Assembly (NCBI RefSeq): GCF_028610705.1
Contig: NZ_JAQQWT010000006.1
Coordinates: forward strand, 62,001-126,000
DNA from: Halalkalibacter alkalisediminis
GTDB taxonomy: Bacteria > Bacillota > Bacilli > Bacillales > Bacillaceae_D
Direction: 5' to 3'
DNA length: 64,000 bases
Shown piece after piece: positions 17,929 to 26,630 of this stretch (position 1 is its first letter; each line of letters begins with the position of its first letter). Position numbers and translations under genes: made by a program. The notes beneath the pieces are model-generated. The model worked only from the letters and a program-made list of their open reading frames with translations. It did not search any database and had not been told where the DNA came from.

Positions 17929-18087
17929 ATGAGTAAAAAATCACGTTCTAAACGAGTTTTCCAAGAAGGAAAAGACGCGGTTCAACCTGCAAATGAAACA
18001 GAGATGGACACAATGACTCTGGGTGATCTTTCTCTTGAGAAAGCCGAACGCCATCAATCAAAGCAATCCAACAAAGGATCAAATTAA
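17929..18087 (+). CDS. small hypothetical protein (52 aa)
   Basis: ATG 17929 follows AAAGGAGCACGACA, a strong ribosome binding site. The product is hydrophilic: a basic start MSKKSRSKRVF, a central acidic stretch, and a Lys/Ser/Gln-rich tail, with no Cys and no membrane segment. Its TAA directly abuts the ATG of the next gene at 18088, so the pair is translationally coupled. I do not recognise a family. Confidence 0.6.
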   Translation: MSKKSRSKRVFQEGKDAVQPANETEMDTMTLGDLSLEKAERHQSKQSNKGSN

Positions 18088-18309
18088 ATGGATAATCAAT
18101 ATTTCTTAGATGCTAGAGAATCCGTTGCCCGCTTTGAACTACTTGCCTTGGCTGCCGAAACAGATATACAGCGTGAAGCCGTGAAGAAAGAATTGCAGCG
18201 TGCCAAAATGGCCTTAGACTCTGCTTTCATCAACGCCACTCCAGCTGAACAAGATCAACTTGTTCACATGCAAGATCAACTTAATCAGTTATACGATTAT
18301 AACCTCTAA
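18088..18309 (+). CDS. DUF3813-like small protein
   Basis: The 73-residue product begins MDNQYFLDARESVARFELLA and is a helical, charged protein ending in QLNQLYDYNL. The pattern of an alanine-rich helix followed by AINATPAEQDQL-type text resembles the Bacillus DUF3813 family, which in B. subtilis lies next to yitU (I recall yizC). Function unknown. It starts immediately after the preceding stop codon and is followed by a terminator. Confidence 0.65.
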   Translation: MDNQYFLDARESVARFELLALAAETDIQREAVKKELQRAKMALDSAFINATPAEQDQLVHMQDQLNQLYDYNL

Positions 18310-18342
18310 CTTCCCTTATCCTTACTACGTTGTAAAGACTAC

Positions 18343-18391
18343 AAAAGGTTTCTAAATTGGGGCTTACATAATTCCATTTTAGAAACCTTTT
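18343..18391 (+). terminator. terminator after the small-gene pair
   Basis: AAAAGGTTTCTAAA pairs perfectly with TTTAGAAACCTTTT (14 bp) across a 21-nt loop that has some further pairing; the 3' side is T-rich. It closes the yitU-small gene unit. Confidence 0.65.
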
Positions 18392-18453
18392 ATTCATACT
18401 CATTTAAGTTTCTTAAAACAATCAATAATTTACTACTCAGTACCTACGTTTTA

Positions 18454-18485
18454 TGTTACCCTGTTAATAGTCAAATTAGGTAACA
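18454..18485 (+). promoter_or_regulatory. inverted repeat before the acetyltransferase gene
   Basis: TGTTACC and GGTAACA form a perfect 7-bp inverted repeat with an 18-nt centre (25 bp between arm starts), ending 20 nt before the start codon. The arms could bind a dimeric regulator. No candidate regulator is adjacent. Confidence 0.3.
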
Positions 18486-18505
18486 ATGTAGGGGGAACTG
18501 GAAGA

Positions 18506-18961
18506 ATGGTGAAGGTGTATGAGGTGGATAAAGACGTCGATATCCAATTCAAACGACGAGTTGCCAATTTATTTATGGGGCAGTTAGAGCCTATTGGGCC
18601 TGCTAATGTCTATGACCAGTTAATGCGCACAATTGATCTTGCTCTGAAACAAGATTCACAGGCTCATATTTTTGTAGCTGAAAAACAAGATACATTGGTC
18701 GGGGCTGCATTTTTTAACGTCGCCCTTAGTATAGACAAAGGTGGTCATTACATTTGGTTAAATGATTTATATGTCCACAAAGAACACCGAAATCAAGGAA
18801 TTGCTAAGAAACTTCTTCTCCATGTCATTTACTGGGCAGAGAATGAAGGCATCAAAGGAATTGAATTAGAAACTGGCATAAACAATGAAGCGACTAAATC
18901 CCTTTATAATTCACTTGGGTTTTATGATATTATTTCCAAACGATATGGATTTCGTTATTAA
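18506..18961 (+). CDS. GNAT family N-acetyltransferase
   Basis: The 151-residue protein has the GNAT acetyl-CoA signature: IWLNDLYVHKEHRNQGIAKKLL, where RNQGIA is the pyrophosphate loop (Q/RxxGxG/A), then NNEATKSLYNSLGF near the C-terminus. Substrate is not predictable. A GGGGG site precedes the ATG. It is a monocistronic unit with its own terminator. Confidence 0.9.
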   Translation: MVKVYEVDKDVDIQFKRRVANLFMGQLEPIGPANVYDQLMRTIDLALKQDSQAHIFVAEKQDTLVGAAFFNVALSIDKGGHYIWLNDLYVHKEHRNQGIAKKLLLHVIYWAENEGIKGIELETGINNEATKSLYNSLGFYDIISKRYGFRY

Positions 18962-18989
18962 ACTACTGATCACCTCAGTAGTTTTTTTT
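18960..18989 (+). terminator. terminator of the acetyltransferase gene
   Basis: AAACTACTGA/TCAGTAGTTT, a perfect 10-bp stem with a 5-nt loop and T8 tail; its first bases overlap the stop codon. Confidence 0.92.
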
Positions 18990-19190
18990 ATTTTAAAGAG
19001 TAAAAAATTTCTCCTATGACTAGTGCCTGTTTTACCTATAAATAAATAAGTCCACTAAATTTTTTTGTCTTTTTATCACGCCCAATTCTCTTGAAACTGG
19101 GCGTTTTGCTTCTTTTTTCTGACTTTTCAACATATGATGTAGCAACCATAACCATTAGCAATGCGAAGCCGTCAAAGGAGTGTATGCATT

Positions 19191-19793
19191 ATGATGAGAG
19201 ATTCGTTTGTTGAAGTGGAGTTTTCAGAAGTCTACATTGAACTTTCCAAACCCGCCTTACACCAGTTCATAAAAAGAATGATGAGTCAGCATTATTCCCT
19301 CTTTTGGCGTTATGATGCAAAAACAATCTATCTCATGATTGAACTAGATGATTCTGTTCACGAACTCCCTTTTATTCGTAATACAGAATTTCTCACCCTT
19401 TCAGCTGACAGTCTTCATGTATATGATGATGTGTTAGCGAATGCGCTTGAGAAACTGCTACAGCATGAAAAAGGAAATGGGATTGTAAAACGTTCAACAG
19501 AAGGTCCCCTTTATATTACGTCATACCAGTCTGGAGATATTGAATCAATGATAGAAATTGATGGGAGTGAAAAGGTCATGATGAACCGAAATGGATCGAT
19601 GATTCAGTACAAGGATGATGGGAAGTCACTTGAGCCACGCACCATATACAACATGATGAACCTTGAAATTGACTATGTCTTAATGGAATTACATGAAGCC
19701 TTGCTCGACTCCGATGAATGGTTAATTAGTACACACAAGAAAAAGCTAAAGAAACTATTAACACGTCGAGAACAAGTTGAACAACTTCTATAA
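19191..19793 (+). CDS. hypothetical protein (200 aa)
   Basis: ATG 19191 follows AAAGGAGTG by 8-10 nt; a longer in-frame start lacks a site. The product is soluble, with mixed alpha/beta composition, acidic in the middle (IDGSEKVMMNRNGSMIQYKDDGKS, described by its ends) and a highly basic helix STHKKKLKKLLTRREQ at the C-terminus. No catalytic motif or family is recognised. It is alone between two terminators. Confidence 0.65.
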   Translation: MMRDSFVEVEFSEVYIELSKPALHQFIKRMMSQHYSLFWRYDAKTIYLMIELDDSVHELPFIRNTEFLTLSADSLHVYDDVLANALEKLLQHEKGNGIVKRSTEGPLYITSYQSGDIESMIEIDGSEKVMMNRNGSMIQYKDDGKSLEPRTIYNMMNLEIDYVLMELHEALLDSDEWLISTHKKKLKKLLTRREQVEQLL

Positions 19794-19842
19794 ACGTTAA
19801 ACAATTTAATCTCTTTGTTTCCGTTGACACTACATCCAACGG

Positions 19843-19878
19843 AAAATGCAAGCACCGTTTTTAGTGCTTGCATTTTTT
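19843..19878 (+). terminator. terminator of the 200-aa hypothetical gene
   Basis: AAAATGCAAGCAC pairs with GTGCTTGCATTTT (13 bp, 8-nt loop) followed by T; 50 nt after the stop codon. Confidence 0.93.
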
Positions 19879-20348
19879 CGGGAACACTTACCCTATCTCC
19901 TGCTTTCCTCTAAAGATTGGTCCCCTTCCTCCCAATCACTTCCTTTCAATCATAAACTCACTCAATCTTTTTTTACCAGGTATTACGTTGTCTTGTCTTC
20001 TTGGGAACTGCTACATTTTATAAAGCCTCCTGTTAATTGGGTACAATCCTAATAAAAGAGCTAACCAAGATCTGCTTAATCGGTATATTCAAGCAAGTCG
20101 GAATAAAATAAAATAGAAATCAAAAAACTCATAAATGAGCGATGCCAATTCTAATTTCTTGCTTCTTTACAACTTTATTTAATGCAAACACACTTTTTCA
20201 CATGCTCTACTTCTTTGACAAAAGCTTCCGTATAAAACGCTTACCTTTTTCTTGTTTTTGAAAAACCTTGTCCTAATCAATGTGATCACATACAATCAAT
20301 AATAGTCAATTACATATATTGTTAGATTTTTAAAGAAAGGTGATTTAC
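19879..20348. other. 470-bp intergenic stretch without a recognised gene
   Basis: Between the 19843 terminator and azlC I find no coding frame with a ribosome binding site, no strong hairpin, and no repeat. The last 100 bp are AT-rich and probably hold the azlC promoter, but I cannot name convincing -35/-10 boxes. Confidence 0.4.
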
Positions 20349-21056
20349 ATGTCTACAACTGCTATCCCCACTCAACGTTCTTCCTTCTCACAAGGGCTTT
20401 TAGCAGGTTCTAGTATTGCTATAGGATATTTGCCTGCTGCCTTAACGTTTGGCTTACTAGCAAAAAGTACAGGCTTAAATTTTATCGAGACAATGGCAAT
20501 GAGCTTGTTTGTTTATGCTGGAGCCGCTCAATATATGGCACTTAACTTAATTGCACTTGGAACGGGTGCTTTTGAAATTATATTTACTACTTTTATTGTC
20601 AATATTAGACATCTATTAATGAGCGCTTCCGTCCGAGAACGTGTTGAAGATGATCACCCAATCGTTAAAGCTCTTTATTCATTTGGAATAACAGATGAAG
20701 TCTTTGCTGTTACAACAACCCAAGAAGGACGCCTTAAAACAGGATTTGTTATTGGAGTAGCCAGCATTGCTTATGTTAGTTGGGTCATTAATTCAGGAAT
20801 TGGCTATTTTGTTGGTACTGTTTTACCAACTACTTTACAAGAAAGTATGGCGATTGCTTTATATGCAATGTTCATTGCTCTTCTCATGCCTTCTTTAAAA
20901 AAGCATCGAAAAGTCGTTGCTTTAGCTTTAAGCGCTGCTGTTTTTAATAGTTTATTTTCCTTATTTCTACCTAGTGGTTGGTCGATTATTTTTGCCACAT
21001 TATTTGCTGCAGCAGGAATGGAAGTTCTTATTCGCAAAGGGGACGATTCTACATGA
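20349..21056 (+). CDS. azlC: AzlC family branched-chain amino-acid exporter subunit
   Basis: The 235-residue membrane protein has the AzlC family core GLLAGSSIAIGYLPAALTFG, FVYAGAAQYMALNL and FIVNIRHLLMSAS, with about seven helices. AzlCD pairs export branched-chain amino acids or analogues (azaleucine resistance in B. subtilis; BrnFE in Corynebacterium). ATG 20349 follows GAAAGGTGATTTAC. Its stop overlaps the azlD start (ATGA), so the two subunits are coupled. Confidence 0.93.
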   Translation: MSTTAIPTQRSSFSQGLLAGSSIAIGYLPAALTFGLLAKSTGLNFIETMAMSLFVYAGAAQYMALNLIALGTGAFEIIFTTFIVNIRHLLMSASVRERVEDDHPIVKALYSFGITDEVFAVTTTQEGRLKTGFVIGVASIAYVSWVINSGIGYFVGTVLPTTLQESMAIALYAMFIALLMPSLKKHRKVVALALSAAVFNSLFSLFLPSGWSIIFATLFAAAGMEVLIRKGDDST

Positions 21057-21358
21057 GTACAAACATACTTCTCATTATTGCTGGTATGACTCTCGTTACC
21101 TATATCCCACGAATGCTCCCATTTGTTTTTATGGATAGCGAAAAAATACCAGGGTGGTTTCAAGCGATATTACGTAACGTCCCTTATGCTGCACTCGGTG
21201 CCTTAATCTTCCCTGGTATCCTGACCGTGCACGAAAACATCTGGTACGGTATCATTGGAGGACTCACAGCCATTGTTGTCGCTTACCTAGGAGCTAACCT
21301 CATCCTCGTTGTCATGAGCAGCATCGTCATTCTGATGCTAATTTCATTGATCGTATAA
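21053..21358 (+). CDS. azlD: AzlD family branched-chain amino-acid transport protein
   Basis: The 101-residue protein has four hydrophobic helices and the AzlD signature TYIPRMLPFVF near the N-terminus plus a later AALGALIFPGIL. It is the small subunit that works with AzlC. The ATG at 21053 overlaps the azlC stop by four bases; AAAGGGG lies about 10 nt upstream. The stop codon is embedded in the following terminator stem. Confidence 0.93.
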   Translation: MSTNILLIIAGMTLVTYIPRMLPFVFMDSEKIPGWFQAILRNVPYAALGALIFPGILTVHENIWYGIIGGLTAIVVAYLGANLILVVMSSIVILMLISLIV

Positions 21359-21399
21359 ACCAAAGAAAAAGGCCGTTTTTGCCTTTTTCTTTGGTTTAT
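21355..21399 (+). terminator. long terminator hairpin at the azlD stop codon
   Basis: A perfect 19-bp stem (left arm 21355-21373, right arm 21381-21399) with loop CGTTTTT begins inside the azlD stop codon. The core GGC...GCC flanked by A5 and T5 makes it work in both directions. The inner 25 nt (21365-21389) recur exactly at 21494-21518, on the other side of the repeat element. Confidence 0.9.
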
Positions 21400-21401
21400 A
21401 T

Positions 21402-21484
21402 GCAATGTGCGGAGCCGTGCCTTCTTTTAAAGCCGGCTATGAGTGGGGTTCTCTTTGCCGGCGCGCAACGTGCGGAGCCATTGC
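21402..21484 (+). repeat. structured repeat element, copy 1
   Basis: 83 nt with inverted ends GCAATG...CATTGC, the conserved blocks GCGGAGCC and GCGGAGCCATTGC, and an inner hairpin GCCGGC-TAT-GAG / CTC-TTT-GCCGGC around TGGGGTT. Copies 2 (54226-54306) and 3 (39631-39713, minus) share the ends, GAGCGGAACCGCT-type block and hairpin position with different but still paired stem bases. It lies 2 nt after a terminator hairpin. Not a known Bacillus element to me. Confidence 0.75.
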
Positions 21485-21663
21485 TTCTTCCTCGAAAAAG
21501 GCCGTTTTTGCCTTTTTCTTTTTTTTACCACTTCTTTTAGCCAAAACCGCAAATACTATTTCTTAATTACATGAACCTATTTTACCCGTTCGCTTTCTTT
21601 CTCTCGCTTAAAGCGATACAATGAAAGAATGGAATTTTTCGGATTAGAGGTGAGAATCTTACA

Positions 21664-22923
21664 ATGAATCACTCGCTTATAAAAAAAGAGGCTGAAGTGT
21701 ATCAGGAAATTGAACAGCCGATCCTTTTAACCTTTAAAACAATTACAGCTTCAAGATATGTTACGAATCGGCATTTGGAACAATTCTCAACAGATGCCAT
21801 CACTCAAATTAGTGGATTAAAAACAGATTACCCGTGGCTTTATTTACTTACCTACATGGGTGGCGTATTTGAGCGCTCGACCCATTTAACGAATTATCAA
21901 GAATTTGAGAGAAGATTTACTTACTTTTACCATACTCTTAGTGATGAAATCATCTCGCAGGTTAAACATATTGACGCACGATCTTACCGTTTATTTGTAA
22001 ATCGGCTGCTAAAAAGAATAGCAAAACACTCAAGGATTCTACAGGCACCTTGGTCACATTTGCTTCTAAAATTGTTACCGACAATGCCTGCTGCACATAT
22101 TGATCATGTATATCAAACTCTTTCATCATCAATAGATCCTTCTGAATGTTCTCAGTCTGTTGCTCTTGCCTACAGCTACGTTGCGTTGCTTGCCGGAAAA
22201 GAAATGTCTTCTATTGGCATTCTTCAAAAAAATGGAGTTAACTATCGTGAGCAGGAGGTAACCCCTCATTTCCAATTATTAAAAGAACGTGCTCGTTGGC
22301 AAACAATGAAACAATGGTTTATTGTTTTGTTTCCGCAAAAGAAAACAGGTCAATATGGTTCGTTACAAAAATTTATGGATGAGATGAATACAGTATTACC
22401 TATTAGTTCAAAAGAACAAGAATCCATTTGGAACCGTTGGTTGCTTTCACCTAATTATCAACGCTTTAAAACTTATACAAGGCATTTATCAGACACACAA
22501 CAACTCAAGCTAGTTGAACGAATTCTTCCTGAGCTCGAACAAAGACTTCATCAAATTGAAGCAGCGAAAACATATGAGAAAATTCTACTTGTTTATGAAC
22601 AGTATGAACTAGCTGCTAGATATTTCCTTAAATATGAACGTGATCCTACTCGCCTTCGTGAGGAGAAGCTTGAACTTCTAGCCGCTTTGAAGGTAGCTCG
22701 TCCAGATCTTTCTCGGCCTATTTATCATCAATTTATCGTTAGACTTGTTGAAAAAAAATCTCGAATTCACTACGAGCAGGCAGCTTCTTATTTAAGTGAA
22801 TTACAATCTTTATATACGAGCGACAAAGAACAAATTATGTTTATGACTTATGTAAAGAGATTAAAGAAAATGTACCGAACGTACCGAGCGTTTGTTGAGG
22901 AGTTGAAACGAATTGACCTCTAA
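21664..22923 (+). CDS. hypothetical partner protein of the SNF2 helicase
   Basis: The 419-residue protein is helical, rich in aromatic and charged residues, and overlaps the SNF2 helicase start by 11 nt, so the two are made together. In Bacillus a similarly placed gene (ywqB type) encodes a SWIM zinc-finger protein, but here only one Cys is visible and no CxC...CxH motif occurs, so the zinc finger is absent. No enzyme motif is recognised. AGAGGTGAG lies upstream of the ATG. Confidence 0.7.
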   Translation: MNHSLIKKEAEVYQEIEQPILLTFKTITASRYVTNRHLEQFSTDAITQISGLKTDYPWLYLLTYMGGVFERSTHLTNYQEFERRFTYFYHTLSDEIISQVKHIDARSYRLFVNRLLKRIAKHSRILQAPWSHLLLKLLPTMPAAHIDHVYQTLSSSIDPSECSQSVALAYSYVALLAGKEMSSIGILQKNGVNYREQEVTPHFQLLKERARWQTMKQWFIVLFPQKKTGQYGSLQKFMDEMNTVLPISSKEQESIWNRWLLSPNYQRFKTYTRHLSDTQQLKLVERILPELEQRLHQIEAAKTYEKILLVYEQYELAARYFLKYERDPTRLREEKLELLAALKVARPDLSRPIYHQFIVRLVEKKSRIHYEQAASYLSELQSLYTSDKEQIMFMTYVKRLKKMYRTYRAFVEELKRIDL

Positions 22924-25900
22924 AATTATCGTACATGGTGGATGGCTCGAGGAAGCCTTCTTTATTTGGGGAGAACGAACACCGACATCGCGTTTTGACC
23001 AGATAGTCAATTTTCAATATCCCTTTTTGTATTCCCCATTTGAGCTGAAGCTTACTTTATTTAGAATGGACCAAACTTCCTTTTACGGGACGTTTATAGA
23101 GACGGATAAAGCCATTATTGATGTTCCCATTCGTTCACGAATCTATGCGTCCCCAGCCGGAGAAATGACAGTCTATCAAGCTCAAGCAAATATGGAACAA
23201 TACTCATTCCCGTTGGAAGGGCTTCGTTTTTCCATTGACAGTCTAGTGGACTATATCCCTTTTTTCGAATCTTGGAATCAGGAAGAGGACATCGAATTAG
23301 CCCCCGATTTTAAAGCGTGGTTAACTCTATTTCAGACAATTCAAGTTTTTATTCAAAAGGGGGCTTTCTCTCCAAATGGTTCTGGGGAATGGGAGCTAGA
23401 TCATTTCCCCTATGCAAAGTGGGTAACCAGAATTCCCCTTGCTGGAAGATCGATCCGAGCTAATACAAGTTACATCCAAAATCAAGCGACTAGCATCCTT
23501 ACACCTGACCAACTTAAGGCGACGGTGACAAAGGTTTCTGATGCCATGATTCGTTCTTTAATTCATGAACCAACTGTTTTGGATGCCTATTCAAATTGGC
23601 ACGATTCTGTCCATTCAGATTGGCTACCGCTCATTCAACAATTAAATGTAAAAGGCAAATTAGACAGCGCTCTGTCTACTACCTCTTTTCAACAACAAGT
23701 AGGCGTTCTTCAAACGAAACCATTTAAGTCAGGATTGGCTTTAAAAGAACCTAATTCAAAAGATGGAAAATGGGAAGTTTCCCTTTGTATGGTCGATCGA
23801 AAACGTCCTTCTTTAATGGTTGAAATGGACCAATTAGAAATGGGGGAACACCCTTGGCGGGAAAATCCGATCGCTCAGTTGAAAGTCGACCTTAAGAAGG
23901 CACATGAGGCATTGGACTTATTAAAACCACTACGTCTATCAACGCCTACGTTGGCTTTGAATGCAGAAGAGGCTTATGAACTATTTACGACTTCTGATGA
24001 CAAGTTGAAACAAATCGGTTTTCACCTAATTGTTCCGAAATGGATGACAGAGAAGAAAAAGCCTCGTGTCAAATTAATGATGCAACCGATTGAGCGAAAT
24101 AGCGCGACTTCTGAACCGTTGCTTGATTGGCAAAGTGTCGCTTCTTTTACATATGATATCGCGCTAGGCAACCAAACGATAAGCAAAAAGGATTTTCAAG
24201 AATTTGTTGATGGTCAGCGTCCCTTCCTTTATACGAACGGCGAGTGGACATCATGGGATCGTTCATTAGCCGATAAACTGCTTCGTTATTTAGAAGGGGT
24301 TGAAGATCATACCTCTTATTTAGAAGCATGGCGCCTTGATCAAGACATTGAAAATTCAGACGAAGAAACAGATTTAGATATTGAATGGGATGTGTCCTGG
24401 GGGAAAGAATTAACTGAATCATTAAAAGAACTATACAATTCTACTCCTACCCCTATTTCCATTCCCGAAAGGTTAACGGGAACTCTTCGCCCTTATCAAC
24501 TTGCAGGTGTTTCTTGGTTAGCTCACTTAAGACGCACGGGTTTTGGAGGGTGTCTAGCAGATGATATGGGACTTGGTAAGTCGATTCAAACGATTGCCTA
24601 TATGCTACATGTAATAAACGCTCAAAAATCAGCCCTTAAAGTTCCACCTCCCTTTTTACTAATCTGCCCAACATCATTAATCTACAATTGGGTTTCCGAA
24701 TGCGAGCAATTCGCTCCTAGCATTCGTGTTTTTGTACACCATGGACCCTCAAGGTTAAAAGAGGAGGACCTCCATTCTGAGGAATGGGACTTAGTCATCA
24801 CGTCTTACCAATTAAGTGTAAGAGATAGCCATTTGTTCCAACAAACTACTTGGAATGGACTTATCTTAGATGAAGCGCAGCATATTAAGAATGTAGAAAC
24901 AAAGCAACGTCGAGTTATTAAAGGCATTAAAGCCACCCATCGAGTAGCTTTAACTGGTACACCTATTGAAAATCGCTTAAGAGAACTTTGGTCACTTTTA
25001 GACGTGCTGAATCCAACTTATTTAGGGACTTATCAAGATTTTCAATCAAACTTTATGAAACCAATCGAACGTAATCAAGATGATGAGCAGTTAAAGAAAT
25101 TGCAAAAGCTTATTCATCCCTTAATTTTAAGACGTAAAAAATCCGACCAATCCTTACAACTAGGTCTTCCTGAAAAGAAAGAAAAGATTCATCATGTTCA
25201 TTTATCGCTTGAACAAGCGGGCCTTTACCAAGCTGTAGTAGATGACATCGTCACACAGTTGGATCAAGTCACGTCTCTTGAACGAAGAGCTCTAATTTTA
25301 AAAAGTCTTACGAAACTCAAGCAAATCTGTAACCATCCATCCCATTTCCTTAAAGACCGTACGTTAGAGGAACACCAATCTGGAAAATGGGATGAATTCT
25401 TAACATTAGTTACTGATCTATTCGCTCGAAAAGAAAAAGTCCTCATCTTTTCTCAGTACAAAGAAATGGGTACATTGATCACTCAGTCACTCGAACGTCA
25501 CTTTCAGCAACAAGTACCGTTTTTACACGGAAGTTTAACAAGAATGAAGCGACAAGAGGCGATTCAAGCTTTTCAAACAAATCCTGATGTTCAATTTTTT
25601 GTTCTGTCATTAAAAGCAGGTGGGGTTGGTCTGAATCTCACCTCTGCAACCAATGTGATTCACTATGATCGTTGGTGGAATCCAGCCGTTGAAAATCAGG
25701 CCACAGACCGCGCATATCGAATCGGTCAGACGAAAGATGTTACTGTCCATAAACTCGTTACAACGGGAACGTTAGAAGAACGAATTGACAAAATGCTTGT
25801 GAAAAAGCAAGCACTAGCTGACCATATCCTTGCTGCAGGCGAGCAACGAATTACAGAATTGACTAATGAGGAAATTATGGAACTCATTCAATTGACGTAA
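22913..25900 (+). CDS. SNF2-family DEAD/H-box helicase (YwqA-like)
   Basis: The 995-residue protein has a long N-terminal SNF2-associated region (about 1-510), then the ATPase core: RPYQLAGVSWL, Walker A ADDMGLGKSIQTIA, DEAQ box LILDEAQHIK, TGTPIENRL, and helicase C-terminal motifs QFFVLSLKAGGVGLNL, YDRWWNPAVENQATDRAYRIGQ (cited in parts). Such proteins translocate on double-stranded DNA and remodel DNA-protein complexes; cellular role in Bacillus is unclear. The TTG start at 22913 overlaps the partner gene, with GAGGAG 10 nt upstream. Confidence 0.93.
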   Translation: MTSKIIVHGGWLEEAFFIWGERTPTSRFDQIVNFQYPFLYSPFELKLTLFRMDQTSFYGTFIETDKAIIDVPIRSRIYASPAGEMTVYQAQANMEQYSFPLEGLRFSIDSLVDYIPFFESWNQEEDIELAPDFKAWLTLFQTIQVFIQKGAFSPNGSGEWELDHFPYAKWVTRIPLAGRSIRANTSYIQNQATSILTPDQLKATVTKVSDAMIRSLIHEPTVLDAYSNWHDSVHSDWLPLIQQLNVKGKLDSALSTTSFQQQVGVLQTKPFKSGLALKEPNSKDGKWEVSLCMVDRKRPSLMVEMDQLEMGEHPWRENPIAQLKVDLKKAHEALDLLKPLRLSTPTLALNAEEAYELFTTSDDKLKQIGFHLIVPKWMTEKKKPRVKLMMQPIERNSATSEPLLDWQSVASFTYDIALGNQTISKKDFQEFVDGQRPFLYTNGEWTSWDRSLADKLLRYLEGVEDHTSYLEAWRLDQDIENSDEETDLDIEWDVSWGKELTESLKELYNSTPTPISIPERLTGTLRPYQLAGVSWLAHLRRTGFGGCLADDMGLGKSIQTIAYMLHVINAQKSALKVPPPFLLICPTSLIYNWVSECEQFAPSIRVFVHHGPSRLKEEDLHSEEWDLVITSYQLSVRDSHLFQQTTWNGLILDEAQHIKNVETKQRRVIKGIKATHRVALTGTPIENRLRELWSLLDVLNPTYLGTYQDFQSNFMKPIERNQDDEQLKKLQKLIHPLILRRKKSDQSLQLGLPEKKEKIHHVHLSLEQAGLYQAVVDDIVTQLDQVTSLERRALILKSLTKLKQICNHPSHFLKDRTLEEHQSGKWDEFLTLVTDLFARKEKVLIFSQYKEMGTLITQSLERHFQQQVPFLHGSLTRMKRQEAIQAFQTNPDVQFFVLSLKAGGVGLNLTSATNVIHYDRWWNPAVENQATDRAYRIGQTKDVTVHKLVTTGTLEERIDKMLVKKQALADHILAAGEQRITELTNEEIMELIQLT

Positions 25901-25923
25901 TTCATAGTAAAGGAGTTTTATAA

Positions 25924-26091
25924 ATGAAATCACTTGAAAAACCATTTTCGGATTATTGGTATGGTGAAAAAGCCATTGAGAAGTCGATTCAGACAACTGA
26001 ACCTAATCCCGATGAGTCAGAAGATGATCAATATCGCACTTTAAAGAGAGTCATTCAACAAGAAGCTATTCGTAGATGGAGTCGCTCCTAA
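25924..26091 (+). CDS. small hypothetical protein (55 aa)
   Basis: ATG 25924 is preceded by AAAGGAGTTTTATAA and lies 24 nt after the SNF2 helicase stop, before the terminator, so it is the last gene of that operon. The product is acidic in the middle (PNPDESEDDQ) and basic at the end (QEAIRRWSRS), without membrane segments. No family recognised. Confidence 0.65.
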   Translation: MKSLEKPFSDYWYGEKAIEKSIQTTEPNPDESEDDQYRTLKRVIQQEAIRRWSRS

Positions 26092-26097
26092 TAAGTG

Positions 26098-26136
26098 AAG
26101 AGCTGCAAATCCAATTGGACTTGCAGCTCTTTTTTA
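26098..26136 (+). terminator. terminator of the SNF2 operon
   Basis: AAGAGCTGCAA/TTGCAGCTCTT (11 bp) with a 12-nt loop and T-rich tail, directly after the 55-aa gene. It also lies between convergent genes. Confidence 0.9.
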
Positions 26137-26137
26137 T

Positions 26138-26617
26138 TTATTTAATTTCGACTTTCACTTGTTTGTGAAACGTATCAGCGTCTTTCCATTCACTTCCATC
26201 TACAGCAGCAAGGACTAACTGTGCATCCAGAATATAGGAGCCTGCCGAGATAGAATCTAACGGAATTCGTTCTTCATACACTTTCGACTCAGAAGGTTCA
26301 AACGTTTCATGTATAAGAGCCATTGTAAACATCATTCCTTCAGAATAACGGTATTCAATTGCGCCCTCTTCGTTTAATAGTACCAGTTCATATTTCTGCC
26401 CGGAAGAGAAATCAATGGAAGATGCCTTTTCTTGATTGTTGGTTACAGTCAATGTAACAAGTAACTCCCCATTCGTCTGTTCAGTTTCTACATCAAATAA
26501 CCATTTTGAGTCAGACACATTCCCATCTCCTTCATTCGTTTCGAGTGGTGCGTTTGCTGCAGTTCCACATGCCGTCAAAGCAAATAACAAAGTGATGAAC
26601 CATCCTAGCATTCTCAT
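26138..26617 (-). CDS. BsuPI-domain (intracellular proteinase inhibitor-like) lipoprotein
   Basis: The 159-residue protein has a signal with lipobox LFALTACG, then a beta-rich domain with LLVTLTVTNNQEKASSIDFSSGQ and YELVLLNEEG, the BsuPI fold. The B. subtilis ipi gene next to yitT encodes a cytoplasmic inhibitor; here a lipobox places the domain outside the cell. ATG 26617 has AAAGGAGG 7 nt upstream; upstream in-frame codons overlap the yitT 3' end. Position beside yitT supports homology to ipi. Confidence 0.82.
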   Translation of the reverse strand: MRMLGWFITLLFALTACGTAANAPLETNEGDGNVSDSKWLFDVETEQTNGELLVTLTVTNNQEKASSIDFSSGQKYELVLLNEEGAIEYRYSEGMMFTMALIHETFEPSESKVYEERIPLDSISAGSYILDAQLVLAAVDGSEWKDADTFHKQVKVEIK

Positions 26618-26630
26618 ATCGTTTCCTCCT

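Noticed and set aside
20804-21163. Minus-strand frame of 119 codons across azlC/azlD
   Set aside because: Antisense to two conserved membrane proteins and without a start signal.
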